Source: Darksidea phi (taxonomy: Eukaryota > Ascomycota > Dothideomycetes > Pleosporales > Lentitheciaceae). Taken from it: a stretch of 64,000 bases of DNA. This document shows, piece by piece, positions 33,819-46,660 of this stretch. Position 1 is the stretch's first letter. Each line of letters starts with the position of its first letter. Location of the stretch: NCBI GenBank assembly GCA_030770425.1, contig JASJFT010000098.1:62001-126000 (forward strand), in the 5' to 3' direction. The notes beneath the pieces are model-generated. The model searched no databases. It was not told the origin of the DNA and worked only from the letters and a program-made list of their open reading frames with translations. The translations under genes and the position numbers were made by a program.

Positions 33819-36800
33819 GCGAATTGCTGCCAGAGAGAGTATCTAGATACCGCATGCGTCGCTCACGCCCTGCATTTTCCCTTCTAACCAGTACGTTATT
33901 TGTACGCTTCTTGTTTCCATAGCCAGCGATACGCTCGAATTGATGCATTTTTACGAGTTTCAGCTCTAATGTCCCCACACAAATGCGTGATTTATGAAAG
34001 GTGTGCCAGATCGACGTCGTGCTCGGTAGCTGATTGGACTTGCGTGCCACTCATCTCCACAAGTGACGAATCATGGCGGCTAGAGTCAGTAGCGAGCCGC
34101 GCACGCGTAGTCAGAAGCCGTTAGCAAAGACGCTGTGCTCGCTGCTGAACAAAGACATTGTTTTGTCCGAAATAAGGCGCCACGACGTTGATCCCCACTC
34201 CTGCACGCTCATGCCTTCGTAATATGTCGGAGTTGCCGCGCCGCTAGGTTCGTGAGCCTGTCATCACCTTCCTGAATCGTGCGCATTCTCCGACTACATA
34301 CATAATCACGCATTCCATGTACCAAAATTCTACCACGACGTGCAAAACCTTTCGAAGACGTTACCTCAGTTCCTATCTTGCTTGGGACAATGGGCCCCCT
34401 ATAGCAGTCGAAAGAAGGTTGAGCGAAGGGTTGGTGGGGGTAGTAGCCACGCGACAGGGGCGAGGATGGTGCTGTTCTGCAAGCGATAGGCACGGGAGCA
34501 TGGTTGGCACGTTTCAGATCGCCCAAAGCGTTCCCGCGCGGTTCAGGCCTCCAACGTGCAACACCAACGTTCCCTGCGTGGGCGTGGGCTAGTATACGCG
34601 CAAAATGAGCTGCGTTGCGTGCGTACGACATGACCGTCAGAAAACCGTGCGTGGCCAACTGTGCGGTGACCGAGCGTGTCGGATCCGAACCGTGCAACGC
34701 CCTCTTTGCCGCACCAAAGTCCTCGATGCTCATCCGCCATTTCCTGTGCTTCCCTGTCCCTGGGTGTATAGGTAGTGATGTTGCGCCTCATGGCCGCGAC
34801 ATCGGTCTCGCAAGGGTAGCTTTTTCCTATTGATGCCCGTTTTCGGTTCTAGGACGGGTCCCTTTGCGGCACAGTTCCCCGACTCGTACGAGCTTAGTCA
34901 ATGACGTCTTATTTTAGCCCAGGAGTCTGCTCTACTCGTGATATGTGCACCTCCCAGGGGCCTCGATAGCGAGGCACAACTACATCTTCCTGCTTCGGTC
35001 GCGCGTGGTACAGTGGTGCGCTGAGCTTTTGACTTGCTTCTGGGGAGCTGTGTGACACTGTCACCGCATCGTTGTAGAGTTGGCTTATCCAGGGGGTTTA
35101 TAATAAGCACGTTGCATTTACGGCTTTCTCGAATGCTATTTTTATTACTATCCTACTAGGTCTGTATATTTTAACGTTTATAGTAGACCCTGTAAGAATA
35201 GTACCACTGCCCTCAGGCCCACGGCTCTCATTTCCATTTTACCAAAGGCGGAGGCCGGCAGCAAGGTAAAAGAGAAGACAAAAGAGCAAGCACCATCGCC
35301 ATTTTCTCTCGCTACACTCGAGGAGAAGAACGTTGCCGGGCCTGACCGGCGACTCGACACGGCAACGGCGTTGAACTGTATACCACTCTCGATGATCATT
35401 CATCCTACTCCTGCGGGACCTAGGGGTGGAGCCCGACTTTCACCGCAACCTCATTGAAGACGAAACAGACGTCATGACAGCTGGATGCAGCTACAGGGCA
35501 CAAGTTGAAGGAGTGAGACTGAAGAAAGCGGGCGTAACGAACATCAGGGTCATTAGAATACCAGGAGATTCCAGCAGCACATGGTAGGACTATTTTACTT
35601 CTACCATGGGCAATGAACAACGCTCGTATTCTAGATAGGTTGTGGTTTCACTCTCTCGGCGCTCCGTGCGCCTCCTGGCCGTACATTTACATGTCGTCCA
35701 CGAATAATTGAATTACCTCCTCCTCGCGCGAACGCACTCCTCATGCACGTACGCGTAAGCGAGAGACAGTCGACCACCACCCTCGCATGCTATTCCAGAC
35801 CGACGCCCTAGACATGCGCCAGAACGGATAATAAGCGAAGCGGGCGGCATCGACTTCGCGTGTGTCGAAGTCAGATTTGATCGTCCTATATGCCAGCCTT
35901 CTTCATAGGCCAGGCTGCATTGCTTCACCACGCTCTTGAAAACCCCAAGGTCTGGCCACAGGAAATGAATATGGAGACTTACGGCTGCACCAACCTCCTG
36001 AGCACTGAGCGGTGATGTTGTTATGAGAGCAGTGAACGTAGGAGAACGATGATTAAGGGCTTGTGCAGCCGGATGATTATACTAAGCAAGTCGAGTGGCT
36101 GCAGTGACGAGTGTGGCAGCTCTGAGAGGCAGATGGCGACTCTGGCGTTCTCTTAGATATCCAAGGCGTGGAGGGGAGGTGGGAACTTGTCCAGCTAGAA
36201 GTAAAACGCTTGTAGAAGGCCGACAGGGGCTTAGAGGGGAAGCTGTAGGTTGAAACCACGAGCTATACGGTGCAAGCAAAGCATGCCCATGAATGCCGTA
36301 CTCCTGGGAGATGAAGAGCGTCTTTACGGAGTATGGGGGAAACGAAGCCCATAGGAAAACAGATATTGTACTCTTAACTTTGTCTTCTTTGTATTTGAAG
36401 CTAAGCTAGCGTTCATGCCCTCATGCCCTCGTACTGTCAGTCTTCATGGTACAATCTTCGAGAGCATATGTATCTCCAGAATCATCTTATCCTACACTCA
36501 GTTGCTCATACTCATCTTATCCGCCTAACTCTTTGCCCGTGATCAACCATCCCCCAGTCACTTACTTCCTAAGTTCCCCGCACTATTCATCTTTACCAAA
36601 CGCTCCTTCCTGGCTCCCAAACAGTGCTAATCTCCGCAGGTTCCCGGTTCCAGTCTCGTGCAGCTCCGAATTGGCCATGTAAACCATGTGGCTAATGGCC
36701 GTCTCAATGCGTGGGCTTTGGGTGCGTGGAACACGCTGTGTCTTTGTTTTTCTGTGTCTCTAGCGAGCGCGGCGATAATCGCGGGTACGTTGGTATCGCA

Positions 36801-39717
36801 GGATGAAGGCGAAATCAAGGCCTCCTACTAGGCTCCACGGCCGCACATGGCCGAGTACGGTTACCGGTACTAGATTTCCGACGCGAATCGTGGTAGAAAT
36901 GATGTGGATGAAGCGGGGGGTTTAAGGCGCAGTTTATGACGCGTTCGCAGAGGGCGGCGAAGATGAAGACGCAGAAGATCTCCAACATCTTGACGCTGGG
37001 ATTACTAAATGAGTCGCTTCAGGTCCTGACGTTATTGCTGGGCAGTTTTATCGAAAGTGTGTTCGTGCAGCGTCGGTCGTTGGTTCGAATGGGGTAAAAG
37101 CCGCCGTATACACCCATGAGCGACCCATCACCGCAACTTAAACAACGAACCCTTCAATATATATTCCATAACCCCGGACTCACGACTCGTATTTTGTCAT
37201 GAATGGCGCAAGCTTTGCAGCTACAGTTTGTGCCTGCACTAACCGCTCGTTCCGACCAGCCAGTTATGGCTCGAGGATGCGATCGCTTACCCAATTAGGG
37301 AATGATACGCTGCACGGTGGTGTTTTTCTGCGAGCGTGATAAATGGCGCAATAGCGCGCGATTTTTCTGGGCGCTAAAGGAGCTATGCTTGAGAATTGGT
37401 TTGCTTTTTGGAGAGTGAGAGCGAGAGAGTTAGCTCATGTGTGCGGCAATTGGCGGGGTTTGTCGGCGGGCGCGAGCATGACGGCGTGAACGGATGAGAT
37501 GCCGCACGAGTAAAGCTCCTATAGCTAATCACTACAACAGTGCGTGGGATAATTAAAAAGCTACTCCAGGTATCTTGCGATCCCATTGAAGATGCTAGTA
37601 AAGCACTTCGCAAGATTTGAAGAAGCCGGACGCCTTATGCTTCATGTATGCGCCAACTGAATGCAATCACCAGTAAGAGCACAAAAGAGTGGGTGTATTA
37701 AACGCCGTGTCCGGAGGGTAGTTGTCAATACGATCTAGCGATCGGTGCCTGCCTGATATTAGTTGCATTGACAAAGCCTTCGTAGCTACAGGGCTCTCTT
37801 TTATCAAGGCACCCTGATCAGCGAAACAAACCAAAACATCGCTATAATCTACGGACTTGTATCTGATGGTCGCATTGAGAGTCATGGCTAGTTGCGGGAC
37901 GTACGAAGCGGAGTGTGCCCAGCTTCGCTACCATAATATTATCCGTGATCCCGCAATGCCGCGAGACTGAGGACGGGCATGGACGTGACGGCAGATTGAA
38001 GATTTGAGAAGTACGGAGAATAGGCCATTGTTGAAAAAAGGGAAAGAGGAATGCAGTTGACGCAGATGGAAACTGTTCAGCCTCCCACTGAAGATGGATA
38101 CCGCGATGATCCAAGAAGATTGCAGAGTTGGAGTAACAATGGCATCGAGTTCTAAGGGCGCTTTATCAATCATTCTGAAATTGATGTGTGAAGCATTGGA
38201 TAGAGTGCGCCGCAAAAATGATTCGTCTATCGCCAAGCCGCTTGTTCCCGCGGGGAGCGCCGGGCACACCTCGACGATGACCAGACGAAAAACGCATCCG
38301 TCTCATCAAACTACCATCTCCTCTTCTTTCTCATTACTTGACTTCATTAGAGAGAGATCTATCGGCCTCTTCCCGATGCATCATCCTTCGTCATGGCCGG
38401 CACGCTCGTTGCTCGGCAATCACCCATCCGGAGTTGTAAATCCAACGCGAAAGCGTTCTTGTGCAGCATGGATCTCCACTTAGCCAGGAAAATGTGCTGT
38501 CAACTCGAGCGGGCCGGGCGTAACTGATCAGCTCATAGCCCTGAACCTTTCCCGAGAGACCCTGTAAGTTGCACCAAATCTTGTGGTATGTGATGATATC
38601 TCTCTCCAGCGCTTGGTGATTCGTCCAACAGGAGGTCAACGTGAGTATATACCGTGCAGCGTCTAGTTCCGCGTGGCTATGTAGCCTAGCCATGCGGAGT
38701 CGAGATAAGCCTGCGCTCCCCACGGCTATCTTGATGATGCGACCAGGCTTACCCGTCTGTCCTCAAGTCGGACACTGGTACGGACTCTCTCGCTTGCTGA
38801 ACTCGCCGTCCAGAGCATCGCCTCTGCAACAGCCACATCTAAGGCACGACACCGGAAGACGCCTTAAATTCCACCGCGCCTGTCGGTGATATTTGTTGCC
38901 AACTTCCCATGATGTTTGTACCCTAATCGGATATTCTAGCCCATCGGACAATCGCAATGTTCCGTAGCTGGAGCACGGCCCCCAAGCAACCCGAGCAACT
39001 CCGCTCCGCACCAACAACCGTCAGTCTTACCGAAGCGCAAACATGAACAAACATACAATCAGCTCGTTCTAGTTTGGCCATCCGCTAGTCCAGTCCGCGT
39101 GGCGCGTGCACTGCATGTTCGATGTTTCGTGAACACCACTAAAGAGGTAGTTTTACGCGTCCGCATGCTACAGCGGCATGTTGAACTCTGCATGAAACGA
39201 TACATTGACAACATTGTTTAGAGGATTGTACAAAAAATTCAGGATACGCAAGCATGTATCTTCCGTACTAGCACCTGTTGAAATGTCCTTGGGTTCAAGA
39301 TTGCGCTGTCAGTTTCATCGGAAGCTGTTCACTTCAGCTAAGGCACATCTACAACTTGACCGCAGCGCAGATTGAAGGTTTAAGGCGTGCAATCGAACAT
39401 CGTCCGGTAATTCGGCCTAAAGATGTACGGCAAGCCGGTAATGGTATAAGCCTCCTGCGAGAGGGTGCGTACATCCGCTACTCATCTCCGTTGCCCGATT
39501 CGGAAGTTTCAGCATTCCAGCTGGCCAACCAGCGTTCAGTCATCCCAACGCCTACTTTGAAATATGGGAAGCAAGGCCAACATCTCTAGCCATTCAACCT
39601 TTTCTCCGAGATCCAGGAAGCCATTTCTCCATTATCGTAGGATCCCATCTGCGACGCCTGAGTCTCACGGTCGCGCAAAAGAAACGTGGGCGTTGAAAAT
39701 GTCCGTCCTATGTCCAG
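33819..39717. other. Six-kilobase gene-poor region
   Basis: The longest frame here, 174 codons on the minus strand at 34209-34733, has an ATG but no domain or splice support and is Arg/Ala-rich in the way random frames are. No transposase, reverse transcriptase, tRNA or rRNA was identified. The stretch may hold non-coding transcripts or old repeats, but nothing can be stated from sequence alone. Confidence 0.5.
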
Positions 39718-39724
39718 TATAAAG
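39718..39724 (+). promoter_or_regulatory. TATA box of the BYS1-domain gene
   Basis: TATAAAG lies 160 bp before the ATG at 39884, followed by a pyrimidine-rich tract (ctcacttctcccacgttcg). Confidence 0.55.
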
Positions 39725-39883
39725 GGACCCAATCCCATCGTGGTTCGGATCTACACTACAAGCTAAGAATTCTCACTTCTCCCACGTTCGTTGTTGCGTC
39801 TCGGTTCTTTTCATTCGCTACAGAGCTAGTCTCCAAATTCATTCTTTCATTTTGGTCCAATCACTCTTTCCAGCATTTTGATA

Positions 39884-41552
39884 ATGTTGTTCAAGCAGAT
39901 TCTTCTTGCCGGCGCTTTACAAGTTGCCTTGATCACCGCCATCGATGCCGATGTTCACCGGACTCCTGGTTCTCGTGTTGATAGATTCGAAGAGGCCCAT
40001 CCAGAGGGAAACCGCACCAACCGCACACACGACGACAACCACGACCACGCGAACGTTGATGTCAATCATCAGCACCAAAACGGGACCACCTGGGTCAGCG
40101 GAAATGTTCAAAAAGGAGGTGACAACGTCGGTATTGACGTGCAGCCCTCTCCAGGTTCTCGCACGGATAGGTTCTTGAAGGAACACCCCAAAGGAAATCG
40201 GACCCACAATCGCGATCATGATCGGAACCATGTCAATGTGGATGTCAATCATCAACACCATAACGGACCCACCACAGTCAGCGGAAACGTTCAGACCCGT
40301 GGCAACAACATCAACATCGATGTACAACCCAAGGAAGGTTCTCGTACCGATAAGTTTCTGAAGGACCATCCGAAGGGTAATCGCACCCACGAAGATGGAG
40401 CTGAATCTGACGACGAAGATGATGAAGATCACGTTAATGTTGATCACCAACACCAGAACGGAACTACCACGGTCGGCGGAACCATTCAGACTCGTGACGA
40501 AGACAACATCGACGTCGACGTGCAGACTAAGGAAGGTTCACGCACGGATAAGTTCTTGAAGGACCACCCGAAGGGTAACCGCACACACGAGGATGGAGCC
40601 GATTCTGACGATGAAGATGATGAAAACCACGTTGATGCTGACCATCAGCGCCAGGACGGAACTACTACGGTCGGTGGAAGTATCCAGACTCGTGATGAAG
40701 ACAACGTTGACGTGGACGTGACACCGAAGCCGAACTCTCGGCTCGACAAGTGGATGAAGGAGCACCCAGCTGGAAACCGGACGCACAACGACCACGACAT
40801 CAAAGTGGATGTCGATCACAAAACCCAAGAGGGAAAGACCACAGTCGGCGGAAACATCCAGGCCCGCGGCTTAGGCAATGCCATCATTGCGAACCGTTGC
40901 GAGCAAGATATTTGGATCTGGAGTGTGGACGAATCGGTACCCACAACCCCCTCCTTTCCCTTCTCACTAAGTCAAGCGCGTGTAAACTAACAGCAACATA
41001 GGCTAGTTCCGCACCGATCAAGGTCGCCGGTCGCAGCAGATACACCGAGCCCTTCCGCACTCCTGGCGCCGGTGGTGTCGTCTTTAAAGTCAGCAACTCC
41101 GACCAGATCGTTGGTGGCGCACACACGCAATTCGAATACGCGATTTCTAACGACCAAATCTACTACGATATCTCTTTCGTCGACTGCGCTAAGGGTGAGA
41201 GTGCCTCCGATTGTCCGGGGCACGCCAAGGGTCTCTCTATCTACTCGACTAACGTACGTATTACTGTTTTACCGATCGCATTCTGTCATCTAGGAGCGTG
41301 CGAGTGGGCGTATAGAGATATGATGCTAACAAGGTCTAGGACGCTTGCGCAAAAGCGTACTGCGCCCCAGGCTCTTACTGCCCGGAGCAGGCTTACTACG
41401 TCGACACCCCACTTTCAAAACTCGGGCTTGCTGAGCCTGTATTTGGTTGTGGTTCTGCCGGTACCGGTATGGACCTGTACATGGTTACGTGCACTGAGAA
41501 TCCGCAGGTGCTTAAGAGGAGTATTGCTGGTCGGTTGTCTGTTGAGTTTTGA
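39884..41552 (+). CDS. Secreted repeat protein with C-terminal BYS1/thaumatin-like domain
   Basis: Three exons: 39884-40936, 41002-41253 and 41340-41552, both junctions in phase 0 (donors GTACCC and GTACGT). The product is 505 residues. The first ATG, at 39884, gives a signal peptide (MLFKQILLAGALQVALITAIDA). Residues 27 to about 335 are five tandem units of about 60-66 residues. Each has a core GSRTD(R/K)F.K.HPKGNRTH, then a His/Asp-rich stretch ending in a motif like NGTTTVGGTIQTR. Every unit carries an NRT N-glycosylation sequon. Units 3 and 4 are nearly identical. From GNAIIANRC onward the protein matches the BYS1 (Blastomyces yeast-phase-specific, thaumatin-like) pattern: IWIWSVDES, FEYAISNDQIYYDISFVDC, then a Cys-rich end with eight cysteines in all. 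BYS1 proteins are secreted and of unknown role; the repeat block is an addition to that domain. Confidence 0.88.
39962..40880 (+). repeat. Five in-frame ~62-residue coding repeats
   Basis: Tandem coding repeats inside the BYS1-domain gene. Unit starts (P/EGSR or PNSR) lie near 39962, 40148, 40331, 40529 and 40727. Units 3 and 4 also share an acidic DDEDDE insert. High similarity of these two units points to recent duplication and possible copy-number variation. Confidence 0.85.
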
Positions 41553-44500
41553 GATACCTGGCATAGACTGAGCGTGGAGGATCGCCCAAGCTCAGAGCGA
41601 GACTGGCGCAAGGGCAAAAATATGAGCATTTAACGGGCGTTGATTAGATCACTGGCAGTTTGAGCGGCTTTCGAAAACTTGCTTCGTTGTTTATATAGCA
41701 TTTTAACATCTATCTACCTTTATGTTCTCTTCATGCTTTTATTTAGTGCATGTTCTACTCATATCCATTCTTGCAAGCCACTGTACGATAGGGTCGAAAC
41801 GGCTTTTCAACCCAACGACCATGGTGAGGTCAAATAATAAGATTATAGCCACGGATCGCCTGTCGGGGTAGGTGCCATGAACCCGTACATGCTTCTACGA
41901 AACCTCCTGCACTTACAGAACTGACTTCCTGCGCTTCGTGGTGCAGCAGAAGTTACGGATCGCTCGAAGCGCGAGCAAAAACGTCATGAGATATCTCCTA
42001 CGTACAGACAGGTGCGATGCAGCATGCGGAACGTGACCTTGCCCGTATAGCGGATATGGTCTAGCCTAACGGTCAACTGCCTCTAAGGCTGATCAAAGAT
42101 TGAAGAAACTAAAAGAGCTATTTGACGACCTATCGATGCCTCCTTACAGACTCGTCTCCGATGAATACCCATTTTCCGGCTTCTGGAAAAGGCAGCATCG
42201 TCATCGTGGATTCTAATTGAGACAACGGTGCCTCTATCGCTCACCCTGCAGAGAGCCAAACCCTCGACGTTTCCGTCTTGTTTACGCTAAAAAGGCGGAA
42301 CTCCCTTTCCAAATCAAGCATGGGCTTGGATCTGGTGAATATGGAGGGGTATTTGCTGTCGCTATTACGGGGACGATAAGCTTACTTCGGCCTACGAACG
42401 AACACTTCGCGTCCCGTCGCTATGCTTCTGCAGAAGTGCTTGCGCACGGGGATGCTGATGATTTGGACTTCTGGCGCATTGACTCTCTAGTCTGGGTTGC
42501 GTCTTCTTCGAATTACTATCCACATATTTACCGTGGCCCTTTCTGGAGCCACAAGATACTTCTTGACCTCGGTATTCCGAAACCATCAGAGATATATAAT
42601 GCCAATTAAAGAAGATGAAAGACGAGCTTAGCGACTCTCCGATCAAGGCTCTAACTGATGCCGTCTGACTGAGCTGGAACCGTACGCTATAGCGCCGATC
42701 ATCAACTGCACACGCTACCTCATTCGAGCAGATCCCTAGGAGAGACTATCCATCATTGAGCTGCACACGTTGATAAGCAAGACGAGTGGATTGAGAGAAG
42801 GCGAGCGTTTCTATTGCGAACGTTTGTAGAGACAGCATCCCGTGTCTGGCTAGCAAGCGTCATAGCACCTAACATGGTATAATACAACAACAGAGCATAC
42901 TGACCCATCACATATAACGGATTTCGTCTCATCAAAAAGAACTACGTCTAATATTGTGCCTGTGACGTGTAGGGACATCTAGCGCCCAAGAGACTCCACC
43001 AGGATAGTAAAATAGCTATATGGTTACATAAATGCCACCACTGGTTGGGAGAGCCATGACTCCAGTGCCTGTCGATAGGAGTTCGGCAGAGTACTGTCAT
43101 CATCAACAGTTCATTTTCTATGGTAATACGAGGCCCCGGATTGGAATCTAGAAGCAGTTTCAGTGCCGGGGTTTAACACGAGCCTCCACCATATTCCCCA
43201 ATATCCTCACCCCATCCAAGCACGGTTCATCAATGTTGCTAGCGAGGGTTGCCGGCTGTCCTGGACTTCTAACTGATAGTGAAAATTATCCAAACGTTAG
43301 ACAAGACACTTTAAAAAGGCACGAAGAAGATATGATAGTAAGTGGTATAATTGTACCGAAAGTTCTAAGGCTAAAGCTCGCCAGTCCTCCATCCCACCCT
43401 GCTTCCCACCCAACAGTTCTCCACCACTCCTCCTATTAGAGAAGCGCCTCCCACCCATAGTCCCAACTCACAATCCCAACCTACACCCAACTAGCAGCCT
43501 TGCCTTTGTCGTCAGTCGGTCGGTCGGTCGGTACGTGGTTCGGTCGGTACGTGGTTCGGTCGGTACGTGGTTCGATCGTTCGGTCGGTACGTCGCTCGGT
43601 CGTTCGGTCGTTCGGTCGTTCGGTCGTCCGGTCGTCCGGTCGTTCGGTCGGTCGGTCGTTACGTCGTTCGGTCGGTCGCTCCCCCGCTCCGGAATTTGTC
43701 ATGCCAGGTAGCATACTGAACCTCCAACAAGTCCAAGTCCACGTCAAACGCACATCAGAGGGTTTCCTTGCGCCATCAAGTAATCACCACCTTATCGGCC
43801 AAGGTCTTTTCAGACTGTCAGAGTGCCCTGAACGGGTAACTCAACTGGTGGCACACCCGCACTCCATAGGCTCACACTTTGACCCGCCAAGGACCCTTCA
43901 CTCTGGGATCCAGGCCGCGGCTGACTCTTGATCGCAGTGCGCCGGAGGTAGGGCCGTCTGAACTCGTGTGAACTCTTTCCTGCTGGTGCCTTCTGCTACC
44001 CGACACGTAGAATCTCGATGAAATGGTCCATAAGTCGCGGTGGGGGCGTTCGCTGCTGCAGAGAGGAAGTAGGTGCGACTCAAAGGTCTTATATACCCGA
44101 GGGCGCAAAGGCCGGTGCTCAGAGAGAGTGAAGGGGTCCATAGGGTTGCCTAGCCAAACAAAAGTCGAAAGAGGAGAACGTCATGCTTTTGCAGGTGGGG
44201 CCAACAAACGCGTTTGCCTTCGAGACGCGTTGCTGGGGGAATTGTGGTGGAAGTGAACTCGACTCATTTTGTGACGGAGCAACTGAAGTTAAAAGTGAAA
44301 GGCTCAACATCTTGTGGACCTGTATTGACGTCACTAGGATTTCAGTCATGTGATACAATCTCCCAACTTTTGCACAAGACTTAGTGTTAATAGTCACAGT
44401 GACAACGCAAGAAATTGTTACTGCAGACGCTAAATCAGGTGATTGAAATTCATCTTTGGCCCCCGGTAGTATTTGCGACCGGCTAAGAGTCTAGGACGAG

Positions 44501-44724
44501 CAGAGAGATCAGCCTATTTGCTAGTTTGTGACGTTTGCGCGACTCAATTGGCATGAGTGACTTCAAAATTGTTATTTCAATTTGAGGCAACTGCACGCTT
44601 GTCACATTTCATCGCTGTGTTCATAGACAGTATACCTTGAATTGAGAAAATTGTATCTCTGTCTCTCCAAAGCTACTTCCTCTTAAATCTGCCATACCCC
44701 CACAGTTCCTACCTTAGCACCACT
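41553..44724. other. Gene-poor spacer with satellite and one weak ORF
   Basis: A plus-strand frame at 42217-42609 (130 codons, ending GPFWSHKILLDLGIPKPSEI) reads somewhat like protein but lacks a good start and a known domain; it may be a gene remnant. A CGGT-rich satellite lies at 43515-43680. The rest holds nothing that I recognise. Confidence 0.45.
43515..43680. repeat. CGGT-rich satellite
   Basis: About 165 bp built from cggt / cgtt tetramers, with a 16 bp higher-order unit cggtcggtacgtggtt repeated three times at the left. It is open in several frames on both strands (Arg/Ser/Val-rich peptides), which follows from the repeat and does not indicate a gene. Confidence 0.92.
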
Positions 44725-45647
44725 ATGACACAATTTACGCACTACGAGAGCCTTGGCCTGGCTTCTGACGCATCGCAGGCCAACAGACACCGCGCCTACA
44801 TCCAACTTTCGCTCGATCATCATCTCGACACCGTGAACCGCCAGGCTCCTGAAGAGGAGATCCACGAAAGCTTGACAAATACGAAGATGCACTCCATGCC
44901 TACAAATTCTTGGATCCCAGCGCTCGGAAGAAGTATGATGATGAATTGCAGGAGGCACGAGAACATGAAGGCGAAGCTGGAGATAGCACCAGCGCGCATC
45001 CTCACCCCAACCGCGTACGAATCTACAGGAAGATCATCAGCGGCACATGGAATAGCCTCGTCGCCACGAACGCTAGTAGCTGGATAGGTAGTACCCCTAC
45101 GCGGTTCCATAACCCGGAGCTGCCGGATAAACATCTATGGACCACGCATTTTGCTCCTCCTTTTGAGCGTCATGAACCTCATCGTGCGGAGCTATACTGT
45201 TTGTAGAAGGAAAACAAGTTTCGCTACGTCGATCCTGACTGGGACATAGAACTCACGCTCGAACCGGCCTACGCTAAAGTCAATGGTTTCAGCGCCTGCA
45301 ACACACTGATCTACGAGAATAATGACGGCCATGTAAATTTCTCCCTCCGTGAACTCGCGTTCGTTACTTCGGAACACGACGTCGAGTCCAGAAAAGGTGC
45401 CCTGCGAATCGATATAAGAAAGCAACCAGCTCATAATACCCAGCTTCGTAGAGTAGCTAACACGTTGACGCACGGCGGACCGCAAAGGCCAGAAGGTCTC
45501 GCTAGCGGTAGGTATATGGACGGAGCCGAAATCCCGGATCGATCTAGACACGTGGAAGTTTCGTGGGGGGGTTCTAGATATCGAAGAGAGCGTGGGTTTT
45601 GCGAAGAACGCAGTGCAGAGGTGGGTTGTCAGGGCGAGAATATCTAG
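44725..45647 (+). pseudogene. J-domain (DnaJ-like) protein pseudogene
   Basis: The start MTQFTHYESLGLASDASQA and the later KYEDALHAYKFLDPSARKKYDDEL give the beginning and end of a J domain, but they lie in different frames. The shift occurs near 44870-44877, where the +1 frame (stopping at 45087) must change to the frame that runs from there on. The second frame then meets a TAG at 45204-45206 and continues as readable protein (KENKFRYVDPDWDIEL...) to 45647. The HPD tripeptide needed to stimulate Hsp70 ATPase reads HHLD, so even the ancestral form may have lost that activity. No intron explains the breaks. A sequencing error could cause one but hardly both. Confidence 0.7.
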
Positions 45648-45769
45648 TAAAACTTTGCTAGCACGCAGGCATCACAGCGGATAGAATGGAAAGGAGAAGG
45701 TGGATTGAATTACTGGTGTTTATAAAACTCAATTATCGTAGAATGCAACGCTTTCATTAGTGATCATAA

Positions 45770-46660
45770 TCATCGGTTGCCCTTTGCATCCCTTAGCTTC
45801 TGCTGCATAGCGAATCTCTGCTCCCTCAACTCTTTCATTCTCCTCACCCCCTCCATCTCCGCATATATCCTCTTTTGGTCCTCCTGCAACGCCGCCATGG
45901 CGTCCGGGGATAAATGGCTGCATCGAGCGTGTTGTCGGTACGGGAGATCTTGGATGTAGCTCTTGAGGCTCACCTTGTGGAGGAGATTGATACTGGTAGG
46001 AATGCATCGGTATTGGAGCGTAGGGTGGGACATGACCTTCCAATTCTCGATTCGAGGTGGGATAGTGGGGTTCCGCGGGACTATAGTAAGCTGGGCCTTG
46101 AAGCTCGTGTGCATGTTGGTAGTTTTAGGAGGTGCCGGTAAGGTGGTGTTTGTAGCTCTGCTACAACAACATTTCGGTGAGGATGCCGGGACTATACGGA
46201 TGATTTTGATCGATCATATGCGGTAGGTTCGAAGGTACGACTGTACTGTCGCTATGAAGCTCTGTTCTCAGGGATATCTCTGAAGTGGTGGGTATCACGA
46301 CTTGCCTCTCGTCACTGTGTTAATCTGTCCCGATCGTTGCTCCATTATCAAGTGTTCTCGATTTCCATCGCCTTCTGCATAGCCAGAGTATAGCAATTAT
46401 GGTGATTATACCAAAGATGCTCCCACCCCAACGCCGGCGACGGCACCGCCGGAGAGCCCCGCAGATGATCTCTGTAGTACCGGGTAGAACTTCCCGTCGC
46501 AGAGCCCTCCATGGGAGTAGACGGTGGCCGCGAGTTCTTTGGACTTGTTGGGGTGTTTGGGGGAGTTAGGGAAATTGGAGAAGTTGTGGACGATATCGTA
46601 TCTATTATAAATTCAAGCTTCTTCTGTGCAGCGCACGAAACGGCCTGACACGCCTACTAT
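45770..46660 (-). pseudogene. Single-pass surface (stalk/TM) protein pseudogene
   Basis: On the minus strand a Ser/Thr/Pro stalk (about 46520-46610) is followed by GLSGGAVAGVGVG, then in another frame SIFGIITIIAILWLCRRRWKSR. Together these make one membrane span with a basic stop-transfer signal. The cytosolic tail continues in that frame through three in-frame stops (TAA, TAG, TAA between about 46140 and 46322) to a Pro/Tyr/Gln-rich region, then shifts frame again to a charged helical end (QEDQKRIYAEMEGVRRMKEL). This layout is common in fungal WSC/Mid2-like or unnamed surface proteins. The extracellular N-terminal domain was not found. The number of breaks makes it a clear pseudogene. Confidence 0.6.

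Noticed and set aside
34209..34733. 174-codon minus-strand frame in the gene-poor region
   Set aside because: Starts at an ATG but has no domain, no protein-like pattern and no neighbouring exon; probably chance.
37070..37090. Possible tRNA B box (ggttcgaat)
   Set aside because: No matching A box or cloverleaf could be built around it.
39917..40453. 178-codon minus-strand frame
   Set aside because: Antisense shadow of the coding repeats of the BYS1-domain gene; its Val/Ile-rich repeats mirror the His/Asp units.
43515..43680. CRISPR-like array
   Set aside because: Repeats are contiguous with no unique spacers and the genome is eukaryotic.
43500..43931. Open frames on both strands through the CGGT satellite
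   Set aside because: The frames exist because the tetramer repeat lacks stops; peptides are simple Arg/Ser/Val or Arg/Thr/Pro repeats.
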